Positions 11,969-22,508 of a stretch of DNA of 64,000 nucleotides are shown piece after piece (the stretch's first letter is position 1; each line of letters begins with the position of its first letter). Made by a program: the position numbers and the translations under genes. This DNA is from Saussurea involucrata (taxonomy: Eukaryota; Streptophyta; Magnoliopsida; Asterales; Asteraceae): the NCBI GenBank assembly GCA_033807775.1, contig CM066319.1, positions 163,308,983 to 163,372,982 on the forward strand, written 5' to 3'. Below the pieces are notes generated by a model. That model was not told the origin of the DNA. It ran no database searches and was given only the letters and a program-made list of their open reading frames with translations.

Positions 11969-13020
11969 TTTAACAATTTTTTTATAAAATGTGTTTTTTT
12001 TTATAAAAAAATTGTTAAGAGTGTGTTTTTATAAAAAAATTGTTATAGTTTTATGGTTTTATGTTTGAATGTGATATTTGTATGTTATAATGTGTATGTT
12101 GTTATAGTGTGTTTTTTCATATAAAAATTGTTAAAAATGTGTTTTTTTTATAAAAACACACCCTTAACAATTTTTTATAAAAACACACTCTTAATAATTT
12201 TTTTATAAAAAAACCTGTTTTTATAAAAAAATTTGTTAAGGGTGTGTTTTTATAAAAAAATTGTTAAGAGTGTGTTTTTATAAAAAAAACATTGTTAACA
12301 ATTTTTTTTATAAAAACACACTCTTAACAATTTTTTATAAAAAAAACACATTTTTAACAATTTTTATATGAAAAAACACACTATAACAACATACACATTA
12401 TAACATACAAATATCACATTCAAACATAAAACCATAAAACTATAACAATTTTTTTATAAAAACACACTCTTAACAATTTTCTATAAAAAAAAACACATTT
12501 TTAACATTTTTTTTATAAAAACTGTTTTAATAAAAAAAATTAACAATTTTTTTATAAAAAAACATATTATAAAAACCATAAAACTATAACAATTTTTTAT
12601 AAAAACACACTATTAAACATTTTTTATAAAAAAACTGTTTTTATAAAAAATTGTTAAGGGTGTGTTTTTAAAAAAAATTGTTAAGAGTGTGTTTATATAA
12701 AAAAAACACATTGTTAACAATTTTTTTTATAAAAACACACTCTTAACAATTTTTTTATAAAAAAACACTCTTAACAATTTTTTTATAAAAAAACACTCTT
12801 AACAATTTTTATATGAAAAAACACACTATAACAACATACACATTATAACATACAAATATCACATTCAAACATAAAACCATACATATCATGTTAAACATAG
12901 AACATATTCAAACATAAGTTATAAACACTATAACAACCTACAAATCATATATCTTAACTTAAAATAACATACAAAAAATAACAAATAACATAAGGAAAAC
13001 ATACCAAAGAGGTAATACGA
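11969..13020. repeat. AT-rich inverted-repeat region of MULE copy 1
   Basis: Dense short inverted repeats built from ttaacaatttttttataaaa and its complement. A roughly 100-bp sequence at 12040-12137 recurs in inverted orientation at about 12352-12452 and again, in that inverted orientation, at about 12798-12890, giving a foldback. No gene is seen. The matching part of MULE copy 2 (57345-58080) has only the direct pair. Confidence 0.75.
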
Positions 13021-13244
13021 GACATCTTCACAAAACCCGAACGCGTATTCCACACGAGAAAATTGAGAGAGTGGGAGAAAATTGAGAGAGTTTGATTAAA
13101 AATTGAGAGAGTGATTAAAAAAATTGAGAGTGGAGAGTAGCCGTGTTTTGGTCCCCCCCCCCCCTATATAGTGCGGCCGAAGAAACAATGGGATTAGGGT
13201 TTAGGTTCTCAAAGGGATTTTAGGGTTAACCCTGTGCCGACACG

Positions 13245-13655
13245 TGGCACAGGAGCCCGCGATCGCGGGAGGTCAACGAAAGTCAATCGCGGGCAGGGAC
13301 CAAAAATGCACACGCGGGTATTCTTGAGGGGGGAAAGCTGTACCGCGGGAATTCTTGAGGGACCAACGCGGGCAAAGTGGGCAAACTTTGGTGACATGTG
13401 TAGCCCGCGATCGCGGGGGTCAATGAGTCAATCGCGGGCAGGGACCAAAACTGCACACGCGGGCATTCTTGAGGGGGGAAAGCTGGACCGCGGGCATTCT
13501 TGAGGGACCAACGCGGGCATTCTTGGTGACACGTGGCCTGGAGCCCGCGATCGCGGGCTCCATCGCGGATTTTTTGGGTACTTTCGTAAACTGTGAGAGA
13601 TTTTGGGTATTTTGGTAAGAGATGGTCAAACTTAGGGTATTTTAATTAATTTCCC
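13245..13655. repeat. Terminal and subterminal repeats of MULE copy 1
   Basis: Three perfect palindromes around cccgcgatcgcggg (near 13256, 13402 and 13544) are spaced through a GC-rich stretch, followed by the terminal sequence ending taattaatttccc. The same palindromes occur near both ends of the MULE at 51905-58756. The ORFs predicted here come from repeat composition. Confidence 0.75.
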
Positions 13656-13752
13656 TATAATCTAATATATATATATATATATATATATTTAAAACAACAA
13701 TGATTGAATCGGAAAACATTGCATTCAACACCCCCTTTTTAGGGTGCCATTA

Positions 13753-14568
13753 GGCCTTCCGTACTCGAGCGGGTAAGGGCTCGGGTTGGGCTGAGGTGGC
13801 ACCAGCGGGTTGGCGGCTATGGGGTACGGGGGCAGCGGGTTCAGCATGCGGGCTCGGCATGCGGGTTCCCCACCCCGCTCATACCCGCACCATTTAATTT
13901 TTTTTTTAAAATTTTATAATAGATCCGTTTTTAACGGCTATTTTTTTCCAATTTAAACACTATAAATCAACCTCAATCTCATATATTTTTCACACCAAAA
14001 TTTAAACACTCACCTCAATCCTTAAATATTTTCTTTCATTTCTTTCAATCCGATATAAACTTTATGGATTCGCCACCCGGTTCATCGTCCGCTTCTTCAT
14101 CATCCATTGACACCGACGAGGAATTCGGTCAACTATTTGATCGTTATGCAGATTTGTTGCGAGAAGTAAAAAACCGAGAGACTCATAATAACCTTCGGTC
14201 GGATTTGGTCGAACATATTTGGCGTATCCGACTTCCCAACAACGATGACGAGTAGATTTTTAATATTTTGTAATTTTGAATTTTATTTTGTAATTTTGAA
14301 TTTTATTTTTATTTTGTAATTTTTAATTTTATTTTGTAATTTGTAATTTTATTTTGTAATTTTATTTTTATTTTGTAATTTTATTTTTATTTTTATGAAT
14401 GTTATGATTTTTTATTAAAAAATTAGATGAGGTGACATGTGGGTTCAAGAGGTTCAAAAGGTTGGGGTACGGGATTTGTGGGTTCAAAAAGGTTCAAGAG
14501 GGTTCAAAGTGGAAAGCTGATGTGGCGCTGAGGGTTCAAAAGGTTTGAACCTAGGGGTACGGATGGCC
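13753..14568. mobile_element. PIF/Harbinger relic
   Basis: The element starts ggccttccgtactc and ends gggtacggatggcc, an inverted terminal repeat of about 14 bp, and is flanked by the 3-bp duplication tta (13750-13752 and 14569-14571) typical of PIF/Harbinger elements. It is 816 bp, far shorter than an autonomous copy. The ends are GC-rich with gcgggt repeats. A related shorter element lies at 50377-50694. Confidence 0.75.
14064..14255 (+). pseudogene. Small acidic ORF in PIF/Harbinger relic
   Basis: The 63-residue frame starts MDSPPGSSSASSSSIDTDEE and ends with RSDLVEHIWRIRLPNNDDE. The pattern L..DLVEHIW resembles, from memory, the last residues of proteins linked to plant Harbinger elements, so I read it as a remnant whose middle was deleted. 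It has a clear ATG and stop and no domain of its own. An unrelated small peptide is the alternative. Confidence 0.4.
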
Positions 14569-14571
14569 TTA

Positions 14572-15214
14572 GCACCGGCCTACTTTTATTTATCGTCTAT
14601 ACTAATTATATATTGCTTTTTTCCATAGAATGTAACACAATTAAAAAAAACAAAGAATGTAATATCTAAATATAATATAAAGATCGTTAAACATGTTGAA
14701 TAATATGAAAACTCATCACCAAGATACATGTGTACTATTACATGCAAGTCATTCTATATAGTTCTTTCATTATTATTAAGGTAAAACTTATTGTAATCTC
14801 ACCCATTTGGTTCATCAATATACAAACTCCATTTTTCCTCGGTGGGTGTACACTATTTCACGATAGTAGAACCACGTTAAATCTTGGTATTCTTTGCATT
14901 TACATTGTTGAGTACGGATTGCGATTGCATTCCGACTTGTTGGTATATTTGAACACATTTAGGATCCTCATATTCCGTTTTGGTTGTTGGGTTGCAAGTT
15001 TGCACATTGTTGATTTTTGGTTTGGGACTTTTATGCATTGTATTGTGGAAATCATCCCCTAACGTTGAGCGCCCGTATCATCAACCAGTTTCAATCTTTC
15101 ATGCTCAGTTGCTCACACCCATGTTTTTAAACAAAATTTAAGACAACAACACTTTATAAACAATTAATTAAAATATGAATTAAAAATTAATTCTTATTAA
15201 ATATTACATATATA
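14572..15214. other. AT-rich intergenic stretch
   Basis: No repeat end, RNA gene or convincing gene seen. A 110-codon plus-strand frame at 14730-15062 is hydrophobic and begins in AT-rich sequence; I do not recognise it and lean to chance. Confidence 0.5.
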
Positions 15215-15220
15215 TTTATT
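15215..15220 (-). terminator. Possible polyadenylation signal of the serine-rich gene
   Basis: Plus-strand tttatt (AATAAA in sense) lies about 35 bp past the stop codon of the minus-strand gene that ends at 15255. In AT-rich DNA such a match is weak evidence. Confidence 0.4.
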
Positions 15221-15254
15221 TTGGTTAAAAATATATGTTGTTGAATTCGAATTT

Positions 15255-16094
15255 CTAAAGCTGCTTCAACCATTCAGATGTTCGATGACTCGCCACTGCA
15301 TGTTTCCTCGTTCCAACGTTACTTTCTTGTTTCAAAGCTGTTGGTTTGACCATCGGAATCCGCCATGAAACCCCACTTTCAACCTCAATTGCAGAGCATT
15401 TACACCCTCCAAACAACAATAAATGATTCGTCGTCGTTTTCTTCTGGTTTCCATCCTTCATCATCATCCTTCCATGGCTTCTCTGACTCCGGTTCTTCAG
15501 ATCCGCCAACCCGATTTCTTGTGGTTTCAAAAGACCCAACTGTAAAAAGCTCCATTTCGGCGATGGTCTCGGGTCGGGTTGACGGTACCTCCTGGTTCGG
15601 ATCTGGGGGGTCGGACTCGGGTATGAATGAAACTGGTTTAGGTTTCGGGTCATGGGTTTGTGCCCGGTGAATTCGGATCCTGACGGACTGTTACTCCCAC
15701 TGCTTCCTGAATTATGACTGCCAGTGCTGCTGCTTCTGCTCACGGGTTCGGATCTTGAAAACGATATGGAGTTTCGGGTTTGGGTTCGGGTCATGAACCC
15801 GGATGGCAAACTAACCGAGTGTCGAAACGGCAGGATTTGTCCTCGGAAAAAGACCTCGTCGGCGCTACACATTTGCTTTTCCGGCAAATTGAAATCAAAG
15901 TCTTGTTCTTGGTGTTGGTCGGAAAATTGTTTTCCGGGAAGATTAGTTGCTGGTTTTCCAGCGGCCATATTGCACAGAGATAAAGCTTCTTCTTCTTCTT
16001 CGCCGTCGTCGTTGTGATTTTGGGATTCTGATTGTGGGTTTTGATATGAATCAAATGAAACCCAATTGTGAATTGAGAAATTTGATGGTTCCAT
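15255..16094 (-). CDS. Intact plant-specific serine-rich protein, function unknown
   Basis: A single-exon frame of 279 residues, the only complete host gene in the window. It opens MEPSNFSIHNWVSF and has an acidic stretch (DDGEEEEEALSL, about residues 30-41). A motif CSADEVFFRGQILPFRHSVS follows at about 76-95, then a serine-rich tract with SRSSSTGSHNSGSSGSNS (about 118-135). Downstream are KWSFLQLGLLKPQEIGLADL and, near the end, LLLFGGCKCS. The ADEVFF-GQILP motif followed by serine runs and a W-F--LGL--P-EI segment fits, from memory, a small family of uncharacterised plant proteins (DUF1645-like or similar). No signal peptide or membrane span is seen. The start is the first ATG after a TATA box. 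Overlapping frames on both strands are shadows. A hAT-like element begins 142 bp upstream. Confidence 0.7.
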   Translation of the reverse strand: MEPSNFSIHNWVSFDSYQNPQSESQNHNDDGEEEEEALSLCNMAAGKPATNLPGKQFSDQHQEQDFDFNLPEKQMCSADEVFFRGQILPFRHSVSLPSGFMTRTQTRNSISFSRSEPVSRSSSTGSHNSGSSGSNSPSGSEFTGHKPMTRNLNQFHSYPSPTPQIRTRRYRQPDPRPSPKWSFLQLGLLKPQEIGLADLKNRSQRSHGRMMMKDGNQKKTTTNHLLLFGGCKCSAIEVESGVSWRIPMVKPTALKQESNVGTRKHAVASHRTSEWLKQL

Positions 16095-16148
16095 TAACGG
16101 GTGATGTTTGAATGGATGAATGGAACATAAAGATGGTGGGTTTGAATT

Positions 16149-16155
16149 CTTTATA
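16149..16155 (-). promoter_or_regulatory. TATA box of the serine-rich gene
   Basis: In sense the sequence is ctctctataaagaa, 55-61 bp before the ATG at 16094. This would place the transcript start near 16120 and give a very short leader. The promoter between this box and the hAT-like element at 16236 is only about 80 bp. Confidence 0.5.
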
Positions 16156-16309
16156 GAGAGGGGGGCAAAATATATTTGAAATGATAGATGACAAATGGAA
16201 GTGGGGAATAAAAGAATAAGGAATAATATTTTAATTAGGGCTCTAAACGAACCGAACTTTCAGCGAACCGTTCGATGGAAAGTTTGTTTATGTTTGTTTA
16301 TTTAATAAA

Positions 16310-17523
16310 GAGTAAACTACAATTTTCGTCCCTGGGGTATACCAAAAACCATGAAAGTGGGACCTAAACTTCAAAAAGTGCAAGAATAGTCCCTGGTGTC
16401 CTTATTTTGCTATGAAAGTAGTCCATGCTCACTAACTCCGTTAAAAATCTCAGTTAAGCCAGGGGTGAAACTCGTTTTTCCGGTGAAACTCGTTTTTCCG
16501 GCGAGTGCTCCGGCGACGACTTTCAGATCGTGAAACTCGCTGATTGGATGCTGGAAATCAATTCTAACTGCTGCAAACTATTGCAAATTGAAAATTATAT
16601 GGATCTGAAAAAAATCGATCAAATCATAACCAAAACTGAGATCGATAATCTTTTTCTTATGCATATCGATGAACATGAAATATATCAATGATGAACATGA
16701 AATAGCCACTGTTGATTTCAATAAATTTCAAAAAACCATTAAATTGCTTCACAACCAAAAAACGCCAACGTGGATCACAAATATGATCAAGATGATCACA
16801 ATTCAGAAATTGATGACCAAAATAAGAATTGCAATTGTTAATTGAAAGTCAAATCCACTTACTTTTGGTTTTCCTTGATACTTCACGAAAAGCTCATTTG
16901 ATGATTTTTCTGCAAATTCAAAAACTCCCAAAAACAATATTAAGTCATCAATTATGGATAAAAAGAGTCTCAAACACATATTGATAACATTTGAATAACA
17001 AAAACGAATTAAAACTCATATTTGAACAAGAACACTAAAAAATTCAAAGATTGAAACTCGAAATCATTGATGAATTCATGTCTAAAAACACATTTTGGAA
17101 ATGATTTTGAACAAAAACGGATCAAAACATGAACAAATTGCAAAATCACTCACCAAAAAAATTTCACGGATCACTTTTTGTCAAGAACACAAAAATGATT
17201 TTAGGGTTTTGATTTCAAAATTTTGATTACGAGTTATGGTGGTGATGGTGGTGGAGAAGACACAGTGTATATATATATATATATAAAATATAAATATATA
17301 AAATATAAAATATATTATTATTTTATTTTAATAGAAAAAGCTAAAAAAATGTGAAAATACCAAAATACCCCTGACTTAACTGAGATTTTTAACGGAGTTA
17401 GTGAACATGGACTACTTTCATAGCAAAATAAGGACACCAGAGACTATTCTTGCACTTTTTGAAGTTTAGGTCCCACTTTCATGGTTTTTGGTATACCCAA
17501 GGGACGAAAATTGTAGTTTACTC
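16310..17523. mobile_element. Non-autonomous MULE, 1214 bp
   Basis: The terminal inverted repeats exceed 130 bp and begin gagtaaactacaattttcgt. Perfect 9-bp duplications tttaataaa lie at 16301-16309 and 17524-17532, diagnostic of the Mutator superfamily. The interior has no coding region. The same terminal family bounds the outer MULE at 50155-58989. Confidence 0.9.
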
Positions 17524-17795
17524 TTTAATAAATGAACGAACATGAACACGTTTTTTTGTTCGTTTACTTAAATGAACGAACATGAACAATGGTCTCGTTC
17601 GTTCATTTGTGTTCGTGAGCGTTCGTTTATTTATGTTCGTTAATGTTCATTCGTTTATGTTCGTTTACGTTCGTTTACATACGTTTATGTTTGTTTATGT
17701 TCGTTTATGCTTGTTTATATATATAAACATATTTATATAATATGAAATTAATATGTATAATCATAAAGTAAATTGATCTCTTACAAATTATTTTT

Positions 17796-19203
17796 GGAAA
17801 TTAATTAAAATACCCAAAATTTGACTTTGACTTATCAAAATACCCATTTTTTTCAACTTTTGCAAAAATACCCAAAAATCCCGCGATATGACCTGCGATC
17901 GCAGGATAGGGTTTTTTTTGAAAATTTAATCATCCGCGATCGCGGAGAGTGTCCCGGGATGCATTCAATTTGGTGACTTTTGAATTGAATTTTACACTTT
18001 CAACCCCTATATTTATTTACTTATTTTACTTTATACATTTTACTTTCCTAATTTTAATTTTACACATTCATCATATTAACACATATAATCGTTTATTAAC
18101 TAAAATACGTTAAAAAAATAAGTTTTAATTTTAATAAGTTACACCATTATAATCGTCTCTTCGATACGTTCGAAATGAGCCCAATATTGAATGTTTTTTG
18201 ATTTAATAATTTTATTATATATCATATATACTACATAAAAATATTTTTAATATTTACAATTGATTTCGAAGGTATCGACGAGACGATATTAATGGTGTAA
18301 CTTGTTAAAATTAAAAAACATTTTTTTAACGTATTTTAGTTAATAATTGATTAAATCGTCAAATTATTTGGATTATACGTCTCGCTGCATTGCAGCGGGT
18401 AAATAACTAGTGTATATATATATATATATATATCAAACTCCTTAACATATTTTAACGTAATTATGTATGTTAATGTGATATGTTAAAACGTACTTTTTTA
18501 ACATATTTCGGTTAATATATGATTATTATGTTAATGCGATAAGAGTGTAAAACGAAGAGACGATTATAATGATGTAATTTGTTAAAATTAAAACGTATTT
18601 TAACTATAAGAGTACCATAAATTAAATAATTAACTATAAGAAAATGAATTTTAAATATAAAAAATATTTTTATGTAGTATATATGATATATATTAAAATA
18701 ATTAAATCAAAAAATATTCAATATTGGGCTCATTTCGAACGTATCGAAGAGACGATTATAATGGTGTAACTTGTTAAAATTAAAACGTATTTTTTAACGT
18801 ATTTTAGTTAATAAACGATTATATGTGTTAATATGATGAAGATGTAAAATTAAAATTAGGAAAGTAAAAGGTATAAAGCAAAGTAAGTAAATAACTATAG
18901 GGGTTGAAAGTGTAAATATCAATTACAAATCACAAATTTGAGTTGGTAGCGGGACTATTCGGGGGAGAGATTTTCAAAAATGGTCCCTAGTATAGGGTTG
19001 AAAGTGTAAATTCAATAAAAATCACAAATTTGAGTTGTGGCGCGGGGACTCCTCCTGCGATAGCGGGATCACAATTTTCATAAAACACCCTATCCCGCGA
19101 TCGCGGGATATATCGTGGGATTTTTGGGTATTTTTGCAAAAGTTGAAAAAATGGGTATTTTGTTAAGTCAAAGTCAAACTTTGGGTATTTTAATTAAATT
19201 CCC
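17796..19203. mobile_element. Foldback MULE of the Kaonashi-like family
   Basis: The ends ggaaattaattaaaatacc and gggtattttaattaaattcc match the termini of the MULE at 51905-58756, and subterminal cgcgatcgcgg palindromes are present. The left arm to about 18260 is complementary to about 18640-19203, so the arms are near 480-560 bp, and the arm sequence is homologous to 51905-52480. Flanks attattttt (17787-17795) and tttattttt (19204-19212) differ at one of nine bases. It appears to be two inverted copies of one MULE end, with no coding sequence. Confidence 0.8.
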
Positions 19204-19641
19204 TTTATTTTTTATACCTCCTAAATTAACCCGGTTTTTCATTTTGTTAAGGTATTTTTTACGAACGAAATGATGAGTATGGTGGTTGTTTTTTGTTCAT
19301 TTGGGTTCGTTAGTTTATGTTCATTTAAGCTCGTTCATTTAAAGTCGTTCGATTATGTTCGTTTACGTTCATTTAAGTTCGTTCGTTTACGTTTGTTTAA
19401 CTCTTAATGAACGAACATAAACGAACACGAACAAACAAAAATTCTTAACGAACGAACATGAACACAAAAAATCTCGTTCGTTTACCGTTCGTGTTCGTTC
19501 GTTTGTTCGGTTAAGTTAAACGAACGAACATGAACAAGCCTCCGTTTGTGTTCGTTCGGTTCGTTTACAACCCTATATTTAATTGGTTTTGTGTTATTTA
19601 GTTATTATTATTATAACTAGAAAAATGTAATAAATATATTA

Positions 19642-20406
19642 AGGCTATATTTGGCAAACTAGATGGTAGCTGAGAAGCTGTTGACTGATAAGCTAGCTGG
19701 TGGTAACTGATAAGCTAGCTGACGAAGAAGTCACGTTTGACAAAACTAGCCTATAAACATGTAAAATGACCAAATGACATCTTTAATAAATTATCAATTA
19801 CAATATTTAATTATATAATTAAAACAAATTATAGCAATACAATACGTTAATTAATACAACCAATGTAGTAAAAAAATAGCATAAAATGTTAATTAAATGA
19901 ATTAAAAGTCTATTGCTACATATATACTCTAAATTTTGAACTTGTTAAAACAAGTTTTAGAAAAAATATATATTAATTTATGATTTTAAATAACCGCTAC
20001 ATACAATATGAAAAGAATAATCAAATAATAATTGAAAAGATAACTAGTAATTGATAATTAAAATATATTGATTGATATTAAAAAATAAATAAAAATAATT
20101 TATATGATTAACAATAACCCTAAATAAATAAAAATTAATATTAATGTATAATTAAAATTTAGTTTAATAATTTTCAGTTAATATTAATTAATTAATAATA
20201 ATTAAATTTTAAAAAATAATATTTATTTAATAATAGTTAACAAATAATAATTGATATTAATAAGGGTAATATTGGAATATTCACAAAAAGCTACTCCAAG
20301 TAGTGTTTCAAAAAGCTAGCTTATAAGTTAGCTTATGGTCATTCAAACATGTACCCAGAAAAAAAAACTAGCTTATAAGCTAGATTTTTTTTGCCAAACA
20401 ATGCCT
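19642..20406. mobile_element. hAT-type MITE
   Basis: Left end aggctatatttggcaaac and right end ttgccaaacaatgcct are imperfect inverted repeats of the kind common in plant hAT MITEs, with further inverted copies of agcttataagctag near both ends. The interior is AT-rich and non-coding. I find no clear 8-bp duplication, so the exact limits are uncertain. Confidence 0.55.
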
Positions 20407-21170
20407 AAATGGTTTTACTAGGATTGACTGTTTTTATTTAATTAATAAATAATATATAATTATCTAAAAAAGAAAAATTGACTCAAATAGCATTGCTCTC
20501 TTATTAGTTTTTCATCTCTTGGATTGACTTATATGTCAATACATTCGCAATATTCAAGACTATAACTTGCGGATCTGATTAAATGACAAAAAAACGAATC
20601 TGGAATTTTTACTTTAAAAAATATTACGTACCTAGATCCGCAATTGCGGACCCAGGTAATTTAACTTGTCGTTTAGTCAGGTCCGTAAGTTACGTTCCTG
20701 AATATTATGAAAGTAGTGATATTTGTATAAAACCTGAAGATAATTAACTAGAAAATACAATTTATTGGTAGAATGACTATTTGAAACAATTTTCGTTTTA
20801 AAAAATACAAACACTAAATAGGGATGGACTTATAATCATAGGGTTGTGTATTTAATCCAAAAATCATATAGAATAAAGTGTAGGGATTATTGGTTTTCCT
20901 ATTAATCAAATTGAACCCAATTGTAATAAACATTTTTGGTTTTCATTTAGAATCATAGGGTTATGCATCCTGAGCCGTAAAACATATGGTTGCAACCCAT
21001 TGTAAACATTTTTCTTTTTTCTAAAAAAGAATCTAGAAAGGCAACAAATTTATTAAAATCCTAGCCATACAAAGAGATCTGTGAGAGACAAATAACGAAG
21101 ATGAGAACAAATCAAAACCTTGCAAGAAACAAACGACCATAAAAAAAAAGACCAACAATGAAACAACAAC
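20407..21170. other. Unassigned AT-rich sequence with one short foldback
   Basis: The only structure I see is an inverted repeat: cgcaatattcaagactataa onward at 20549-20590 pairs with the sequence near 20674-20712, with arms of about 40 bp around an 85-bp loop. It may be a small MITE. No gene is seen. Confidence 0.5.
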
Positions 21171-21176
21171 GAAACC

Positions 21177-21377
21177 TCAAGAAATAGCATACCATGAACT
21201 TATAAGCGAAACCGCTTTAAAGATAAACTGATCTTTAAACTTAGGAGCAATCACATTGAAGGATTTAAACTGGATGTCGCCAAAAAGATCACAACAATTA
21301 GTATGACCCTTAATAATATAAACCTTCCTGAGATTACAAAGAGAATGAGCCGCGATCCAAATGATCGATTGGCACAA
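21177..21377 (-). pseudogene. Possible LINE 3'-terminal fragment
   Basis: A 66-codon frame with IIWIAAHSLCNLRKVYI and DIQFKSFNVIAPKFKDQF has the spacing of the region after the zinc-binding motif of plant LINE reverse transcriptases (W-x-A--xxR--x, then x-I---F-W---xxK). Key aromatic residues are partly missing, so this is tentative. Confidence 0.3.
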
Positions 21378-21627
21378 CCTTCAACGACACCATAATTTTA
21401 TCTAAACTAATACAGTGTTTCAACCAGGCTTTTGAAAACCCAAACCTTTTCTAAAAACAAGGTTCAAAGATTGTGCCCGGGGATGAAAGTGTGGTGGGTA
21501 TTGGGTGGATAATGTATCCCCCATCCCTAACCCTGCCCCCCGTTTAAGCCCCCCCCCCCTCGGCCCTGCCCCGACTAATCCCCGACGGGTTTAAAGAACC
21601 TGTTGGGTACCCGTTTGGTAAAAAAAA
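21378..21627. other. GC-rich flank of solo LTR G, unclassified
   Basis: Contains runs of C and sequence like tgggtacccgtttgg, with related gggtaatgtcatcccgacc text after the LTR at 31600-31735. The two flanks probably formed one older repeat before LTR G inserted. No gene seen. Confidence 0.4.
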
Positions 21628-22089
21628 TGTAACACCTCGGATTTTCATTATATTATATTTAATATGAAGGGGTCGAAAGAGTAGTTAGTCAAAGTTTTGG
21701 ACTAATTGTAAATTTTAAATCTTAAAGGTGGATTTGGTCTTTTGGTAAAAGTGGTTTGGGTATAAGAAGTTTGGGTCGGTAAAAATTGAGAAATATCTCA
21801 ATTTTGTTCTGTGAAGTCGGTTTCAAGAAAGAAAGAAAGTCCGAGTTCTCTCGTTCGGTAAGGATTTCGATATTTTCTTCAATTCAGTTTCTTAAGAATT
21901 GATAATCAGGTTAAGATTGGTTTCAATTAGGTTATTGAATTTGTTTGAGGAGAAGATTTGAGTAGAAGTGCAGATCCTGAGATTGGGTTTTAATCCGGGC
22001 GAGTTCATCTCTTCTTCCAAATAATTGCAGTTGAATCAAATGAAATAAGTGATTATAAATTGTCTATACGCTTTGGTAATTATGTATTG

Positions 22090-22334
22090 GTATGAAAACG
22101 ATACCGGATTCCGGATGGTACCGGATTGGTACTGGATTCCGGATGGTACCGGATTGGGCACCGGATTCCGGATGGTACCAGATTGGGTACCAGATTCCGG
22201 ACTGGTACCGGATACCGGATTGGATACCGGATTCCGGATATGTTCCGGGTAACATACCGAATTTGATCCGAAATGTTCCGGACTTGAGAGTCCGGATACT
22301 TTTTCCGGATAGTTTCGGATTTGGGTTCCGAAAC
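22090..22334. repeat. Palindromic minisatellite in LTR G
   Basis: Many overlapping copies of ggattccggatggtacc, built on palindromes tccgga and ggtacc. The open frames over it are a consequence of the repeat. Element B inserted at its downstream edge. Confidence 0.85.
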
Positions 22335-22508
22335 TGTAACCCCCTAAAAATCAGGGTAACTTTAAACCTGAATTAAACGAGTTTACATAACTAATATCCA
22401 TAACATAACATTCATAAATAGTGAAAATAAATAACAAGAGTTGATTTTACATCAACTGGTCGTCACCATAAACTCTTCACTCATCCCATTACTTCTCTGA
22501 GCTCATAC

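Larger units (their letters stand above)
9450..13655. mobile_element. Kaonashi-like MULE, right part, split by element A
   Basis: This segment is collinear with 55905-58756, the right part of the complete MULE with 9-bp target duplications. The shared order is a DUF1985 gene piece, a 48-bp repeat array, AT-rich inverted repeats, CG-rich palindromes and a terminal inverted repeat ending in taattaatttccc at 13655. Differences from the other copy include a longer array, an added block containing agggaccctagttgtc and an extra large palindrome near 12.0-12.5 kb. The left end of the element lies beyond the window because element A is inserted at 9449/9450. Confidence 0.8.
16236..19575. mobile_element. 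hAT-like element with nested MULEs
   Basis: The ends are inverted repeats: tagggctctaaacgaaccga on the left and, complemented, tagggttgtaaacgaaccga on the right. Flanks attttaat and tatttaat match at six of eight positions, compatible with a degraded 8-bp hAT duplication. The unnested parts are built of many short direct and inverted copies of gttcgtttatgttc (17532-17710 and 19260-19560). No transposase is present. Two independently inserted MULEs account for most of its length. Confidence 0.65.

Noticed and set aside
15365..16054. Several ORFs on both strands over the serine-rich gene
   Set aside because: Shadows of the 279-residue minus frame, which alone shows the ADEVFF motif and serine tract.
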